Assembly (NCBI GenBank): GCA_036389035.1
Contig: DASVQQ010000007.1
Location: forward strand, 186,001 to 250,000
Reading direction: 5' to 3'
Source: Jatrophihabitans sp.
GTDB taxonomy: Bacteria; Actinomycetota; Actinomycetes; Mycobacteriales; Jatrophihabitantaceae
DNA: 64,000 nucleotides
In this document: positions 1 through 7,379 of the stretch, one piece after another
How the letters are laid out: every line of letters starts with the position of its first letter
Numbering within the stretch: the stretch's first letter is position 1
Program-made: the position numbers and the translations under genes
Notes under the pieces: generated by a model
Databases searched by the model: none
The model's input: the letters and a program-made list of their open reading frames with translations, nothing else
What the model was told of the DNA's origin: nothing

Positions 1-1
1 G

Positions 2-541
2 ACCGGCAAGAGCAAGGACGACAAGCTCCCGCGGCTGAAGTCGCTGGCCCGCGGCGTGATCTACACCGGTCTGGCCGTCAGCGCCTTCACCATCCTGGCG
101 ACCGCTCGCAGCAAGAGCCAGGCCAACCAGCAGCAGCAGTGGACCTCCAAGGTGATGGAGTACCCGCTCGGCCGATGGGTGATCGGCATCATCGGCGCCG
201 TGATTATCGGGATCGGCCTGGGGCTGATGTTCCAGGGCATCATGCGCAAGTTCAAGAAGCATTTCGCGATGGAGGACATGCCGACCCGCAGCCGCCGGAT
301 CGTCTGGTTCCTGGGCACCTTCGGCATCACGGCGCGGGGCGTGGTGTTCGGCCTGGTCGGCTTCTTCCTGATCCGGGCCGCCTGGGAGTACGACCCGAGC
401 AAGGCCCGCGGCCTGGACGGCGCGCTGCGCAGCACCGTCGCCGACTCCGACACCGGCCGGCTGCTGATCGCCGTGTGCGCGGTCGGCCTGATCGCCTTCG
501 GTCTGTACGCCTACGCCGAGGCCGCCTGGCGACGCACGTGA
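2..541 (+). CDS. DUF1206 family membrane protein (5' partial)
   Basis: The reading frame is open at the left edge of the window, so only the C-terminal 179 residues are seen. Four hydrophobic segments are visible (around VIYTGLAVSAFTIL, WVIGIIGAVIIGIGLGLMF, ITARGVVFGLVGFFLIRAAW and LLIAVCAVGLIAFGLYAYAE). The alternation of membrane helices with the AARGVVF/ITARGVVFG-type motif is characteristic of the actinobacterial DUF1206 repeats. The family has no established function. The stop overlaps the GTG of the following PAP2 phosphatase by four bases, so the two are probably translated together. Confidence 0.7.
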   Translation, partial: TGKSKDDKLPRLKSLARGVIYTGLAVSAFTILATARSKSQANQQQQWTSKVMEYPLGRWVIGIIGAVIIGIGLGLMFQGIMRKFKKHFAMEDMPTRSRRIVWFLGTFGITARGVVFGLVGFFLIRAAWEYDPSKARGLDGALRSTVADSDTGRLLIAVCAVGLIAFGLYAYAEAAWRRT

Positions 542-1245
542 GCCAACTGGCGCAGAAGCCCGAGGACCGGCGGCAGGACACCGGTTGGCGGGCCACCGCG
601 CTGTGGCTGCTCGCCGCCGCGGTGCTGCTCTGGCTGGTGCTGGTGCTGATCGGCCAGTTGCTCGGCGACCAGTGGAGCCGCAGTGCCCTGGTGCGCTGGG
701 ACGTCTCGGTGGACCGGGAGCTGGCGGCCAACCGCAGCCATCCATGGAATGTCGTCACATCGGTGTGCAGCTTTCTCGCCGAGACCATCACGGTGATCAC
801 CATCGGGCTGCTGGCCTTCGTGGCGCTCCGGCTGCGGCTCAAGCGCTGGCGCGAACCGCTGTTCCTGGCGGTGGCCGTGATCGGCGAGGTCACGATCTTC
901 GTCAGCACCACCATGCTGGTCGACCGGGACCGACCGCCGGTGCCGCGCCTGGACTCCGCGCCGCCGACCTCGAGCTTCCCGTCCGGGCACACCGCCGCAT
1001 CGATCGCGCTGTACGGCGGCCTAGCGGTGCTGGCCTGGCGACTCGGCGCCAGGGTGTGGCTGCGGAACCTGGCCCTCGCGCTGGCCGTGCTGGCGCCGGT
1101 GCTGGTGGCGACGTCGCGGCTGTACCGCGGAATGCACTACCCCAGCGATGTGGCCGGCGGCCTGCTGCTGGCCTGCTGCTGGCTGGCGGTGACCAGCGCG
1201 CTCGTGCTCGGCCGGCGATCATCACCGCACCACCGGCCGGCGTGA
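538..1245 (+). CDS. PAP2-family membrane phosphatase
   Basis: Predicted 235-residue integral membrane phosphatase. The three PAP2 signatures are visible in order: a KxxxxxxRP-like LVDRDRPPVPRL, the PSGH core (SFPSGHTAASIALYGG) and SRLYRGMHYPSDV with the catalytic His and Asp. Family members hydrolyse lipid phosphates such as phosphatidic acid or undecaprenyl pyrophosphate at the membrane face. The GTG start at 538 is chosen because it makes a GTGA overlap with the upstream stop, and because the same overlap recurs at the next two junctions. The four genes look like one operon. Confidence 0.85.
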   Translation: MSQLAQKPEDRRQDTGWRATALWLLAAAVLLWLVLVLIGQLLGDQWSRSALVRWDVSVDRELAANRSHPWNVVTSVCSFLAETITVITIGLLAFVALRLRLKRWREPLFLAVAVIGEVTIFVSTTMLVDRDRPPVPRLDSAPPTSSFPSGHTAASIALYGGLAVLAWRLGARVWLRNLALALAVLAPVLVATSRLYRGMHYPSDVAGGLLLACCWLAVTSALVLGRRSSPHHRPA

Positions 1246-2120
1246 GCGGCGTCGCCGCGGTGCTCAATCCCGCGAAGATCGACGACCTGGCGGCGCTGAA
1301 GGCTGCCATCAGCAAGCGCTGCGGCCCTGACAAGCCGCTCTGGTTCGAGACCACCCCCGAGGACAGCGGCGGCGGCCAGACGGCGGCGGCTATCGCGGCC
1401 GGCGCGCGGCTGGTGCTGGTCTGCGGCGGGGACGGCACGGTGGCGGCCTGCGCCGGCGCGCTGACCGGCACCGGGGTGGCGATGGCGATCGTGCCGGTCG
1501 GCACCGGCAACCTGCTGGCCCGCAACCTGGGCATCCCGCTGGATCTCGGCCAAGCGCTGGACGTCGCCTTCGGCGCCGACGAGCGGCTGATCGACGTGCT
1601 GGAGGCCGGCGAGCAACGGTTCACAGTGATGGCCGGGCTGGGCTTCGACGCCGCCCTGATCCGGGACACCGATGAGAAGCTCAAAAGGCGGTTCGGCTGG
1701 CTGGCCTATCTTGGCGGTATGGCCCGAGCCCTGCGGCGCAGCCCGCACGCGCAGTTCACCATCGCCGTCGACGACGGCCTGCCGCTGAGCACCGAGGCGA
1801 TCGGCGTGCTGGTCGGCAACGTCGGCCAGCTCGAAGCCGGCATCACGCTGATGCCCGACGCCAGCCCGGACGACGGGCACCTTGACGTGATCGTGCTCAA
1901 ACCCCGCACTTTCGGGGACTGGCCGGCGCTGGTGTGGCGGATCCTGCGCCGCCGTGCCAATGCCGGCCGGCAGGCCGACATCCTGCGCGGCAAGCGGGTG
2001 ACGATCGAGTCGGCGGTGGCCCTGCCGATCGAGTTCGACGGCGAATTCCGCGGTGAGGCGACCGAACTGCGGGTCGAGGTGCTGCCCGCGGCCCTCACCC
2101 TGCGCTGCGTGCGCCCGTGA
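1242..2120 (+). CDS. diacylglycerol kinase / lipid kinase family protein
   Basis: 292 residues with the DAGK catalytic signature: GGDGTVAACAGAL for ATP/Mg binding, then PVGTGNLLARNLGIP. The downstream half (MAGLGFDAALI, VGNVGQLEAG, and DASPDDGHLDVIVLK near the end) follows the YegS/BmrU/DgkB pattern. The protein would phosphorylate a lipid alcohol (diacylglycerol, undecaprenol or a sphingoid-like substrate). It starts at GTG 1242 with a GTGA overlap and sits between two PAP2 phosphatases. That placement suggests the kinase and phosphatases cycle the same lipid pool; this is an inference. Confidence 0.88.
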   Translation: MSGVAAVLNPAKIDDLAALKAAISKRCGPDKPLWFETTPEDSGGGQTAAAIAAGARLVLVCGGDGTVAACAGALTGTGVAMAIVPVGTGNLLARNLGIPLDLGQALDVAFGADERLIDVLEAGEQRFTVMAGLGFDAALIRDTDEKLKRRFGWLAYLGGMARALRRSPHAQFTIAVDDGLPLSTEAIGVLVGNVGQLEAGITLMPDASPDDGHLDVIVLKPRTFGDWPALVWRILRRRANAGRQADILRGKRVTIESAVALPIEFDGEFRGEATELRVEVLPAALTLRCVRP

Positions 2121-2899
2121 GTGCCTCCGGGCCCCCCGGGCGCGGGCAGACTGATGAGAGCGCCAGCCAGCAGCGTGAGAACGCGGGCCGGCGCCGGTTC
2201 GCCGGCCGGACGGCGGTGGTGTTCGCCATCGCCCTGGTGGCGGCGGCGCTGTTCGTCCTCCTGCTGGTGCTGGTCAGAACCTCCTCGACGGCGCTGCTGC
2301 GGCTGGACCGCGACATCGCCCTCGACATGAACCGCTTCTCGCGGGAGCACTCCACCTTTACCTGGGTGATGCATGCCCTCAGCAACTCAGGCAAGACGGT
2401 CGTCTGGTTTCTGGTGATGGCCCTGGTCGCCGGCTGGCTGTGGCGGCGCGGCCTGCCGCGGCTGGCGCTGTTCGTCGCGGTCACCGTGGTCGGCAGCTCG
2501 GTGCTCAACAACCTGATCAAACTGCTGGTGGACCGGGCCCGGCCGCATCTGAGCGACCCGCTGGTGGTCGCGCCCGGCAAGTCCTTTCCGAGCGGGCACG
2601 CGCAGGCGGCAATCGTCGGCTTCGGCGTGCTGCTCGCGGTCTTCCTGCCGATCATCCCCCGCCGCTGGCGGGCGCTGGCTGTCCTGGTGGCCGGCCTGCT
2701 CGCGCTGCTGATCGGCTTCTCCCGGATCGCACTGGGCGCGCACTACCTGTCTGACGTGATCGGGTCCCTGCTGATCGGAACCGTATGGCTGATCGGCATG
2801 GCCGGCGCGTTCAGGACCTGGCGTCGGGAAGAGGGGAAGCGGGTCGGTGGCCTCAGGGAGGGGCTGGAGCCAGAGCACCGCGACCAGATCGCGCCCTGA
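2117..2899 (+). CDS. second PAP2-family membrane phosphatase
   Basis: 260 residues with PAP2 motifs LLVDRARPHLSDP, KSFPSGHAQAAIVGFG and FSRIALGAHYLSDVIGS, framed by six or so hydrophobic segments and a basic N-terminus (RENAGRRRFAGR). It is only distantly similar to the PAP2 protein two genes upstream, so it is not a fresh duplicate. Start GTG 2117 overlaps the kinase stop by four bases. The C-terminal tail (EEGKRVGGLREG...) is hydrophilic. Substrate cannot be told from sequence. Confidence 0.87.
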   Translation: MSASGPPGRGQTDESASQQRENAGRRRFAGRTAVVFAIALVAAALFVLLLVLVRTSSTALLRLDRDIALDMNRFSREHSTFTWVMHALSNSGKTVVWFLVMALVAGWLWRRGLPRLALFVAVTVVGSSVLNNLIKLLVDRARPHLSDPLVVAPGKSFPSGHAQAAIVGFGVLLAVFLPIIPRRWRALAVLVAGLLALLIGFSRIALGAHYLSDVIGSLLIGTVWLIGMAGAFRTWRREEGKRVGGLREGLEPEHRDQIAP

Positions 2900-2961
2900 C
2901 TCGCCGGTGCGCCTGATGGTCAAGCCTGGTTTGTTCTCTATGCCCTTTTAGTACTATGAGC

Positions 2962-2967
2962 TAATAT
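2962..2967 (+). promoter_or_regulatory. candidate -10 box of the ECF sigma gene
   Basis: TAATAT lies in an AT-rich stretch directly before the ATG at 2974. At normal spacing transcription would begin at or next to the start codon, and no Shine-Dalgarno sequence is seen. A convincing -35 at 17 bases was not found, so this is tentative. Confidence 0.4.
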
Positions 2968-2973
2968 TGACCG

Positions 2974-3591
2974 ATGTATCCACACAGCTCCGCAGTGGAT
3001 CAAGAAAACGACCTCACCCAGCTGCGCCTGGCGATTACGAACGATTTAGGCGCTGGCTTCGTCGAGCTTGTCCGGATGTACGGCCGCACTGTCTATGCGG
3101 TCGCGTTCCGGCTTACCCATTCTTCGATCGAGGCCGAAGACCTGTCCTCCGAATGCTTTCTTCGGGCTTTTCGAGCATTGCAAAGCTTTCCGCAGGAACG
3201 GGTGCTCAACCTCGAGCCCCGGGCCTGGCTGCTCACTATCTTGCTCAACACCTGGCGCAACGGCTTACGTGACGAAAGCCGGCGGGTAGCGGAGGTGAGG
3301 ATGGCGGAGCCTCCTGACCAATCGGATGCCGGAGCCGGCGTGGAGGAGCAGGTGCTGCGTCGGGAAGCCAACGTCGAACTGCGGCAGATGCTGTCCTACC
3401 TTTCACCGGCGCAACGTGCGGCAGTGGTCCTGCGTCACGTCGCAGGCCTTCCGATTGCCGAGATCTCGTCGATATTGGGTTGCCGGGAGGGGACCGCCAA
3501 GTCACATATATCACGAGGTATGACTGCGCTTCGACGTATGTATGCCGAACAGCTCCGAGGAGGCGAAGGAGTCCCCAGCAGGAGCGCCTGA
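2974..3591 (+). CDS. ECF-type RNA polymerase sigma factor
   Basis: 205 residues. Sigma region 2 is seen at about residues 40-70 (VYAVAFRLTHSSIEAEDLSSE, then FLRAFRAL). Region 4.2 is seen near 140-185 (LSPAQRAAVVLRHVAG, IAEISSILGCREGTAKSHIS), a helix-turn-helix for -35 recognition. No adjacent anti-sigma factor or C-terminal sensor extension is visible, so regulation is unclear. The ATG at 2974 follows a TAATAT hexamer by only six bases, which would fit a leaderless transcript. Convergent with the LysE gene, 26 bases apart. Confidence 0.85.
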   Translation: MYPHSSAVDQENDLTQLRLAITNDLGAGFVELVRMYGRTVYAVAFRLTHSSIEAEDLSSECFLRAFRALQSFPQERVLNLEPRAWLLTILLNTWRNGLRDESRRVAEVRMAEPPDQSDAGAGVEEQVLRREANVELRQMLSYLSPAQRAAVVLRHVAGLPIAEISSILGCREGTAKSHISRGMTALRRMYAEQLRGGEGVPSRSA

Positions 3592-3617
3592 AGGACCGTG
3601 AGCATTCGCAGGACTGT

Positions 3618-4265
3618 TCACTGCATTGCGAGCCGGGCGGCAAAGAACAAGAGGACGACACCCATGACAAGCTCAGTCGCCGGCCGGATGCGGACCAGCG
3701 CCGGCGCGTCCTGGAGCCGGCCGATCAAGTAGATCCAGAAGGCGAGCCACAGCGCTCCCAGCGCCAAATACGTCGTCGCCAGTGATAGCAGAGCCGCTGT
3801 TGTCGCGGCGTCGTGAGGCACGAACTGCGGCAGGAAAGCCACCAAGAAAAGGCCTACCTTGGGATTTGCCGCTGTGCAACCAAAGCCTGCGATGAAGGGA
3901 TGCCGTACTGGCCTGGCCGCGCTCGCTGCCCCCGCCGCCGGCAGGCCAGCCGGCTCGGGATCTGCTCGAGCCTGATCGATGAGGCCTTTGAGGATGACCA
4001 GGCCGTAGCAGGCAAGAATCACAGCGCCACAGGCTCGAAGCGTCAGGAACAGGCCGGGATGGTCATACAACACCAGCGTCATACCACCGATACCGAGCGC
4101 CGCGTGGCCGATGCCGGCGAGCATCATGCCGCTGGCGGCCAGGATCGCGGCACGCCTGTTGCGACTTCGCAGCAAGATGCTGGTGAGAAAGGCGATATCC
4201 GGCCCGGGTGTCACGATTACCACGACAGCAGCGAACAGGAAGTGCCACGAGATGACGGCCGTCAT
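3618..4265 (-). CDS. LysE/RhtB-family amino-acid exporter
   Basis: 215 residues, about six membrane helices. The N-terminal LysE signature is clear (VVVIVTPGPDIAFLTSILL), followed by GMMLAGIGHAALGIGG and the FGCTAANPKVGLFLVAFLPQF region typical of the family. Members export basic amino acids, homoserine/threonine or small amino-acid derivatives. It is the last gene of the minus-strand operon starting with the methyltransferase at 8503, 30 bases after the ATP-grasp stop. By context it may export the arginine-derived product of this operon or protect against it. Confidence 0.85.
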   Translation of the reverse strand: MTAVISWHFLFAAVVVIVTPGPDIAFLTSILLRSRNRRAAILAASGMMLAGIGHAALGIGGMTLVLYDHPGLFLTLRACGAVILACYGLVILKGLIDQARADPEPAGLPAAGAASAARPVRHPFIAGFGCTAANPKVGLFLVAFLPQFVPHDAATTAALLSLATTYLALGALWLAFWIYLIGRLQDAPALVRIRPATELVMGVVLLFFAARLAMQ

Positions 4266-4295
4266 CGCCGGTTCACTGACTGATCAGTCCTGTGA

Positions 4296-5606
4296 TTACG
4301 CTGGCTGCTGTGCCGTATCGGCAGCCGAGGCTGGCGAGCAAGGGCGGAACATCTCGGCTTCGATGGATCGGATGGTGGCGTAGTCCTTCCACAGTGCCGC
4401 CCGATCCTGGCCTGAGAGCACCACGAAGCCGACGGCCAGGCTTCCGAACAAATCTTTGGTGATCTCGATATGGTCGCCGGGCTTGAAGTTGGCACTCGAC
4501 TCGTAATAGCTCGGTAGTTTCCGGATGCGGTCCATACCGTCGGTATCGGCGACCTGAGACGTGCTGGGCACGATATGAAAGACGATCAGGGTCTGGTTGA
4601 CCAGCTGGTAGGACATCGAGATGTCGTGGTCGCCATCAAAATAGCGGACCGTGCGCTCGATCTGGCTGTCATTGGTCGCCAGCTTGCAGAACCGGGGCTG
4701 GCCACCGCCGTGCGAGCGGGCGGCCATTTCGATGAGGACGGGGCCGGACTCTGTGTGCATCAGCTCCACGTGTGCGGCCCCGAAGCGCATGCCGACGGCA
4801 TCGAGCACTCCGCGGGTGTACTCGACCAACTCGGCTACGACAGGCGTGTTCGGATCGACCCATTCCATCGTGTCGTAGACAGCCATCTGCGAGTCATTGT
4901 GGATCTTGGTGTAGCGGCAGACGTCGGTGACCGTGTGGAGCCCATCATGGCTGAAGGTGTCGACCACGTATTCGGTGCCTGCGATGTGCTGCTGGACGAC
5001 CAGTGAATCATTGACGATTCCCAGCTGATTGGTGCTGTGGAGAGCCTTGTCGAAGACGCGCGCCCAGCCCCGGCCGCCGGGCACGAAGGTGACACCGTCA
5101 GTGCCGGCACTCTTGGGTGGTTTGATCACCAGGTCTGAACCGGACAGCCCGGTCTCCTGAATCCACCGCGTGACCTGCTGCCGGTCGCTCGCGCATACCT
5201 GGGGGATAGTCCGGTGGCCGCTGAGTGCGACAGCTTCGGCCATTCTGGCCTTGTGCCGGCGCGCATCCGCAAGTGTCGCGACGTTAGCCACTTCGGCGAC
5301 GACCAGTGGCGCCAGCCTCTCAGCCAACTCCACGCCCGACTCGGTGCCTGCCAGGACGCAGCGAGGCCGCAGTGCCCCCACCCTGGCGGCGAGGCCGGCT
5401 ATCGAACCCTCGTGGATCAGCACCGTGCCGAAGTCCTGCGGACGGTAGGAGCTGGCGTACACCGCAGGTGGGCGGGGCGCTGTCAGCAACGCGACCACGG
5501 GAATGCCGCGGGCGGTGAACGCCGGCGCCAGTTGCGCACCCGAGGAGTACGGATCGACAATCACCGCAGGGCCGTGCGGGTCATAGGACGAACCCGATTC
5601 AGGCAT
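4296..5606 (-). CDS. ATP-grasp ligase of the N-nitrosourea-type operon
   Basis: 436 residues. The N-terminal part (AVIVDPYSSGAQLAPAFTAR) is a Rossmann-like preATP-grasp domain. The central ATP-grasp fold shows LVIKPPKSAGTDGVTF, VVQQHIAGTEYVVDTF, and the metal-binding region FGAAHVELMHTESGPVLIEMAAR. It resembles L-amino-acid ligases of the BacD/carnosine-synthase style, which make amide bonds through acyl phosphates; the exact substrate is unknown. The ATG at 5606 was chosen over an in-frame ATG at 5696 because it overlaps the Rieske gene by just eight bases. Its placement suggests it conjugates the nitroso-amino acid or its breakdown product to another amine or acid (inference). Confidence 0.8.
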   Translation of the reverse strand: MPESGSSYDPHGPAVIVDPYSSGAQLAPAFTARGIPVVALLTAPRPPAVYASSYRPQDFGTVLIHEGSIAGLAARVGALRPRCVLAGTESGVELAERLAPLVVAEVANVATLADARRHKARMAEAVALSGHRTIPQVCASDRQQVTRWIQETGLSGSDLVIKPPKSAGTDGVTFVPGGRGWARVFDKALHSTNQLGIVNDSLVVQQHIAGTEYVVDTFSHDGLHTVTDVCRYTKIHNDSQMAVYDTMEWVDPNTPVVAELVEYTRGVLDAVGMRFGAAHVELMHTESGPVLIEMAARSHGGGQPRFCKLATNDSQIERTVRYFDGDHDISMSYQLVNQTLIVFHIVPSTSQVADTDGMDRIRKLPSYYESSANFKPGDHIEITKDLFGSLAVGFVVLSGQDRAALWKDYATIRSIEAEMFRPCSPASAADTAQQPA

Positions 5607-5967
5607 GTGCCACGCTCGTGGGGCGATCCCCTGGACGCAAGCTGATATCCGGGGACAGCGGACGGTGGACGACGAGGCAATCGTCGGGCCGGTCACCCGG
5701 AAACACGATCGAGACCCGGTCGCCGCGACGCACTGCCGGTAGCCCGTGCCGTGCGGCCCGGCCGACTGGCGTCGCCCTGCCGTGCCAAGGGCAGATCAAG
5801 CGATGACTACCGCCTTCTACCCGTGCCAGATGTAGTGGCCCGCCTCGGTGGGGGCAGCGCGCCGGTAAGACGAAAGCCCCGAACGAGGTGCTGGCATAGA
5901 CATAAGGAACCTGATTGAGCTCAGCGCAGTTCCCCAGTCCGGTGGTGGATATCTTCACGACATGCAT
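5599..5967 (-). CDS. Rieske-type [2Fe-2S] ferredoxin
   Basis: 122 residues. The two Rieske half-sites are visible: C38-x-H40 (ARCPHRGGPL) and C59-x2-H62 (LICPWHGRAT), 18 residues apart, the classical ligand set for a Rieske cluster. There is no catalytic oxygenase domain, so it is a free-standing electron carrier. The ATG at 5967 overlaps the 3' end of the diiron-cupin gene by 13 bases, making translational coupling likely. The neighbouring diiron oxygenase needs external electrons, so a dedicated donor role is attractive but inferred. Confidence 0.82.
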   Translation of the reverse strand: MHVVKISTTGLGNCAELNQVPYVYASTSFGAFVLPARCPHRGGPLHLARVEGGSHRLICPWHGRATPVGRAARHGLPAVRRGDRVSIVFPGDRPDDCLVVHRPLSPDISLRPGDRPTSVAHA

Positions 5968-7379
5968 TTCTTGTAATCCCCCACCGAGTGAATCTCGTAC
6001 ACGCACTCGTCGGACTCGATGATGGCGCCGTGCAGGCGGTCACGCCAGATAACGGTGCCTTCGCCGGCCTGCAGGATCTGGTGGGAATCGAAGCCGCTGA
6101 CGAACTTCATGGTGCCGGTGACGATGTGGCAGAGCTCGTCGCCTTGGTGGCTGTGGGTGTTGGACAGCTCGCCGAACGGTTCGACGATGTGCGCGACCGG
6201 TGCGGTCACCCGCCCTTCGGCCACGGACTGGTAGACCGGATCGTGAAGGGACTTGTTGGTGGGGCCCGCGTCCATCCAGGCGATCTGGGAGACGAAGTCT
6301 TCGTCAGCGATCTCAGCGATCACGTGGAATTCCTCGTAACCTCGAAGGATTTCAGGGATCACCACCGCGCCGTAGCGGCGCACGACCGGCAGGATCAACT
6401 TCTCCAGCGCCATCCGGCCGTGGTGGGTGTCGATGTGGACATGTTCGGTGAAGTACTCGACATCCGCGGCGCCGTCGAACACGTCGTTGAGCAGGCCGGC
6501 CGCCCGAGCGCAGAAGTCCACCAGTGTCGTCTCGGTGTAGAACAGCGCGCCCAGGTACCGGAAGAACATCTCATGGTTCTTACCCAGGTAGTGAAAGTAA
6601 TTGTTCATCAACAGACTGCCCGGCAGGTAGTACTGCCAGTACCGGTGGACGTCGTCCTTCAGTCCCACCGAGTCGAGGGTTCGCTCGAAGAGGGTGCTGT
6701 GCTTGGTTTCGTGAACGCCGTACCCGTACTCGTCGATGACGATCTTGAACCACTCGGACTGGATGCTGCCGATGTTGCCCAGCAAGTTACGCAGCATCGG
6801 CGAAGCCTCGGACAAGAAGTCCGGCGCGAACTGGATGAGCCACATTTTCGCGGCCCGTTGGGGATCACTGGACTCGCGAATCGCCTTCTCAGCCGGGAGA
6901 ACCGCGCCCGTCACACGGTTGTCAAGATCACGTAGGAAGGTTTCCAGCGACTCGGCGTCCCAGTCCCCCGAAACGCTGACTTCGTCATCGAGGAAACCGA
7001 AGGCGAATCGTTCCAAGGCCGGGCGGATCACCTCACCGCGAGAGCGGTTGTGGGGCGAGTAGAACGAATGGAAGTCACGGTACTTCTCCGGAGTCAATTC
7101 TGATTTCGGCAGGAATACCAGATCAGCCTCGTAGATGCTGGTCAGCATGCGGTGCGCAGCGAGGCTCTCGTAGTTGAAGACCTGGTCGCGTCGCAACGGC
7201 GTGTCGAACACCAGGTGCGGCAGAACCTGGGGTCGTAGCTGGCGTCGGTATGGATTGTCCTCGTTCACCCACTCCTCGTTGTCGAGATAGATGGGGTTGG
7301 TCGCATACCGCAGGATCGCCGCGGTCAGCTCGGCGCCGCTGAGCACATCCGGATGGTAGGGCGGGGGCACGTAATTCAT
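5955..7379 (-). CDS. sznF-like: SznF-like N-nitrosourea-forming enzyme (diiron HDO domain plus cupin)
   Basis: 474 residues, the usual size of SznF. After an N-terminal helical region comes a heme-oxygenase-like diiron oxygenase domain with candidate ligands E191, E217 (in IDEYGYG), H227, E283 (YTETT), H313, D317 and H320 (EHVHIDTHH). Then comes a C-terminal cupin with H409, H411 (NTHSHQGDE) and H450 (RLHGA). Each lies two positions after the SznF ligand I remember (E189, E215, H225, E281, H311, D315, H318; H407, H409, H448). SznF of the streptozotocin pathway hydroxylates N-omega-methyl-L-arginine twice at the diiron site and rearranges it in the cupin to an N-nitrosourea. The start overlaps the upstream methyltransferase stop (ATGA). 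Confidence 0.9.
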   Translation of the reverse strand: MNYVPPPYHPDVLSGAELTAAILRYATNPIYLDNEEWVNEDNPYRRQLRPQVLPHLVFDTPLRRDQVFNYESLAAHRMLTSIYEADLVFLPKSELTPEKYRDFHSFYSPHNRSRGEVIRPALERFAFGFLDDEVSVSGDWDAESLETFLRDLDNRVTGAVLPAEKAIRESSDPQRAAKMWLIQFAPDFLSEASPMLRNLLGNIGSIQSEWFKIVIDEYGYGVHETKHSTLFERTLDSVGLKDDVHRYWQYYLPGSLLMNNYFHYLGKNHEMFFRYLGALFYTETTLVDFCARAAGLLNDVFDGAADVEYFTEHVHIDTHHGRMALEKLILPVVRRYGAVVIPEILRGYEEFHVIAEIADEDFVSQIAWMDAGPTNKSLHDPVYQSVAEGRVTAPVAHIVEPFGELSNTHSHQGDELCHIVTGTMKFVSGFDSHQILQAGEGTVIWRDRLHGAIIESDECVYEIHSVGDYKKCMS

